15,533 bases of DNA from Clostridia bacterium (GTDB taxonomy: Bacteria > Bacillota > DSM-16504 > Desulfitibacterales > Desulfitibacteraceae), in contig JAGXSK010000342.1 in the NCBI GenBank assembly GCA_018333845.1, positions 1 to 15,533 on the forward strand, read 5' to 3'. The first letter of the stretch is position 1. Every line of letters begins with the position of its first letter. Under the pieces are notes generated by a model. The model was not told the origin of the DNA. It saw nothing but the letters and a program-made list of their open reading frames with translations, and did not search any database. Both the position numbers and the translations under genes were made by a program. This document shows positions 14,699 to 15,533 of this stretch, one piece after another.

Positions 14699-14930
14699 TA
14701 AACCCTAGGATGAAGAATAGTAGCCAGATGTGTTTCTTTAGAGAGTTGGTGGTTGGTGCAAACCAATGGAATCCTTTGGTGAATCCACTTTGGAGGGTGC
14801 TGGGAAGGGTTAATCCGTAACCAGTTACGGTCAGAACCGTTACAGCTTTAGAGATAACCTTGAAATAAGGTTAATTAAGGGTGGTACCGCGAGAGCTCTC
14901 GCCCCTATTATTGGGGGAGGGCTTTTTGTT
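14699..14930 (+). promoter_or_regulatory. T-box riboswitch, serine specificity, upstream of serS
   Basis: T-box leaders sense uncharged tRNA and allow read-through when the amino acid is short. Stem I is closed by AACCCT (14701-14706) and AGGGTT (14806-14811). It contains AGTA (14719-14722) opposite GAA (14781-14783), the AGAGAG bulge region and the GGTTGGTGCAAACC apical part (14751-14764). The specifier after GAA is TCC (14784-14786), a serine codon. AACCTT/AAGGTT (14856-14872) forms a later stem. The T-box is AGGGTGGTACCGCG at 14878-14891, with the seven-base bulge TGGTACC between AGGG/CCCT and GCGAG/CTCGC helices. The fourth bulge base is U. The specifier agrees with the gene downstream. 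Confidence 0.93.
14894..14930 (+). terminator. T-box-controlled terminator before serS
   Basis: AGCTCTC plus CCCC (14894-14905, one bulged G) pairs with GGGG plus GAGGGCT (14913-14923) around a TATTATT loop, followed by TTTTGTT. It overlaps the 3' side of the antiterminator, so the two structures exclude each other. Confidence 0.88.
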
Positions 14931-14968
14931 ATAGAATATTATAGAATATAGCAAAGGGGGAAGAACCT

Positions 14969-15533
14969 ATGTTAGACCTGAGATTTGTAAGAGATAATAT
15001 TGGCGCAGTTGAAGCTGGGTTGAAAAAAAGAGGGACCAGTGCGGATCTGTCAGAATTCAAAGCCCTTGAAGAAGAAAGAAGGCAGCTCCTTGGCAGGGTA
15101 GAGGTTCTTAAAAACAAAAGAAACACGGTTTCAGAGGAAATTGCTGAACTTAAGAAGAAAAAAGAAAATGCAGATGAAATGATTGAGGAGATGAGACAGG
15201 TTTCCCAAGCAATTAAGGAATTAGATGAAAAGACCAGGGAAGTTGAAAACAAGCTTGATAGTATTCTCCTTTTAATCCCTAATTTACCCCATGAAACTGT
15301 TCCAGATGGTCAAAGTGATGAAGACAATAGGGTGGAAAGAACCTGGGGTACACCAAGGAAATTTGACTTTGAATCTAAGGCCCACTGGGATATTGGAGAG
15401 GATCTTGACCTAATTGAGTTTGAAAGGGGATCAAAGGTTACAGGGGCCCGGTTTGTTTTCTATAGAGGTGGAGGCGCAAGGCTGGAGAGAGCCTTAATTA
15501 ACTTTATGTTGGATTTACACATTTCTGAACACG
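14969..15533 (+). CDS. serS: Serine-tRNA ligase SerRS, N-terminal part (runs off the right edge)
   Basis: SerRS charges tRNA-Ser (and tRNA-Sec) with serine. The 188 visible codons cover the N-terminal tRNA-binding arm and the start of the catalytic core; the whole protein is about 425 residues. The start MLDLRFVRDNIGAVEAGLKKRG is typical. A long charged coiled coil runs from about residue 30 to 100, the antiparallel hairpin that contacts the long variable arm of tRNA-Ser. It is followed by the conserved LIPNLPHETVPDG and the HWDIGEDLDLI region. Class II motifs 2 and 3 are beyond the edge. AAAGGGGGAAG precedes the ATG. Expression is controlled by the serine T-box immediately upstream. Confidence 0.97.
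   Translation, partial: MLDLRFVRDNIGAVEAGLKKRGTSADLSEFKALEEERRQLLGRVEVLKNKRNTVSEEIAELKKKKENADEMIEEMRQVSQAIKELDEKTREVENKLDSILLLIPNLPHETVPDGQSDEDNRVERTWGTPRKFDFESKAHWDIGEDLDLIEFERGSKVTGARFVFYRGGGARLERALINFMLDLHISEH

Noticed and set aside
1..15533. An undescribed multi-gene system, mobile element, CRISPR array or defence island
   Set aside because: Every recognised gene belongs to a known housekeeping family in its usual order around the origin. No transposase, integrase, repeat-spacer array or unassigned gene cluster is present.

Overview
The window is the replication-origin neighbourhood of a low-GC Firmicute chromosome, most likely a clostridial (Clostridia-type) bacterium. The evidence is AT-rich sequence, Gram-positive-type Shine-Dalgarno sites (AGGAGG and variants), several TTG starts, a T-box leader, RemB and PdxS/PdxT, and the gene order rpmH / oriC / dnaA-dnaN-yaaA-recF-remB-gyrB-gyrA. 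The species cannot be named from the sequence alone.

Left arm (positions 1-3612), transcribed leftward away from the origin: rpmH, rnpA, yidD, yidC, jag and then mnmE, which runs off the left edge. A perfect-consensus sigma-A promoter sits upstream of rpmH. A hairpin follows rpmH directly, and a rho-independent terminator follows jag. Between that terminator and mnmE lies an unusual, comparatively GC-rich palindromic element. The rnpA gene is intact by homology only if one extra A is supplied in an A9 tract; as written, its frame breaks after about ten codons.

Origin (3613-4142, plus 5538-5711): DnaA boxes lie on both sides of dnaA. The dnaA-dnaN gap carries a DnaA box, six DnaA-trio triplets and a very AT-rich stretch, the layout of the Bacillus subtilis unwinding site. 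The origin therefore looks bipartite.

Right arm (4143-15533), transcribed rightward: dnaA, dnaN, yaaA/rlbA, recF and remB form a first cluster closed by a terminator. The gyrB-gyrA pair follows with its own extended -10 promoter. Next come pdxS-pdxT (the two subunits of PLP synthase), and then a complete serine-type T-box leader controlling serS, which runs off the right edge. In B. subtilis the same genes occur in the same order but with an rRNA operon, guaB and dacA between gyrA and pdxS; here those are absent.

Functionally the window combines replication initiation (DnaA, oriC, clamp), recombination and topology (RecF, gyrase), tRNA maturation, modification and charging (RNase P protein, MnmE, SerRS), membrane protein insertion (YidC, YidD), and cofactor supply (PLP). 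I see no mobile element, CRISPR array, rRNA or tRNA, and no new multi-gene system. The points of interest are the rnpA frameshift, the palindromic element, the origin architecture and details of the leaders.
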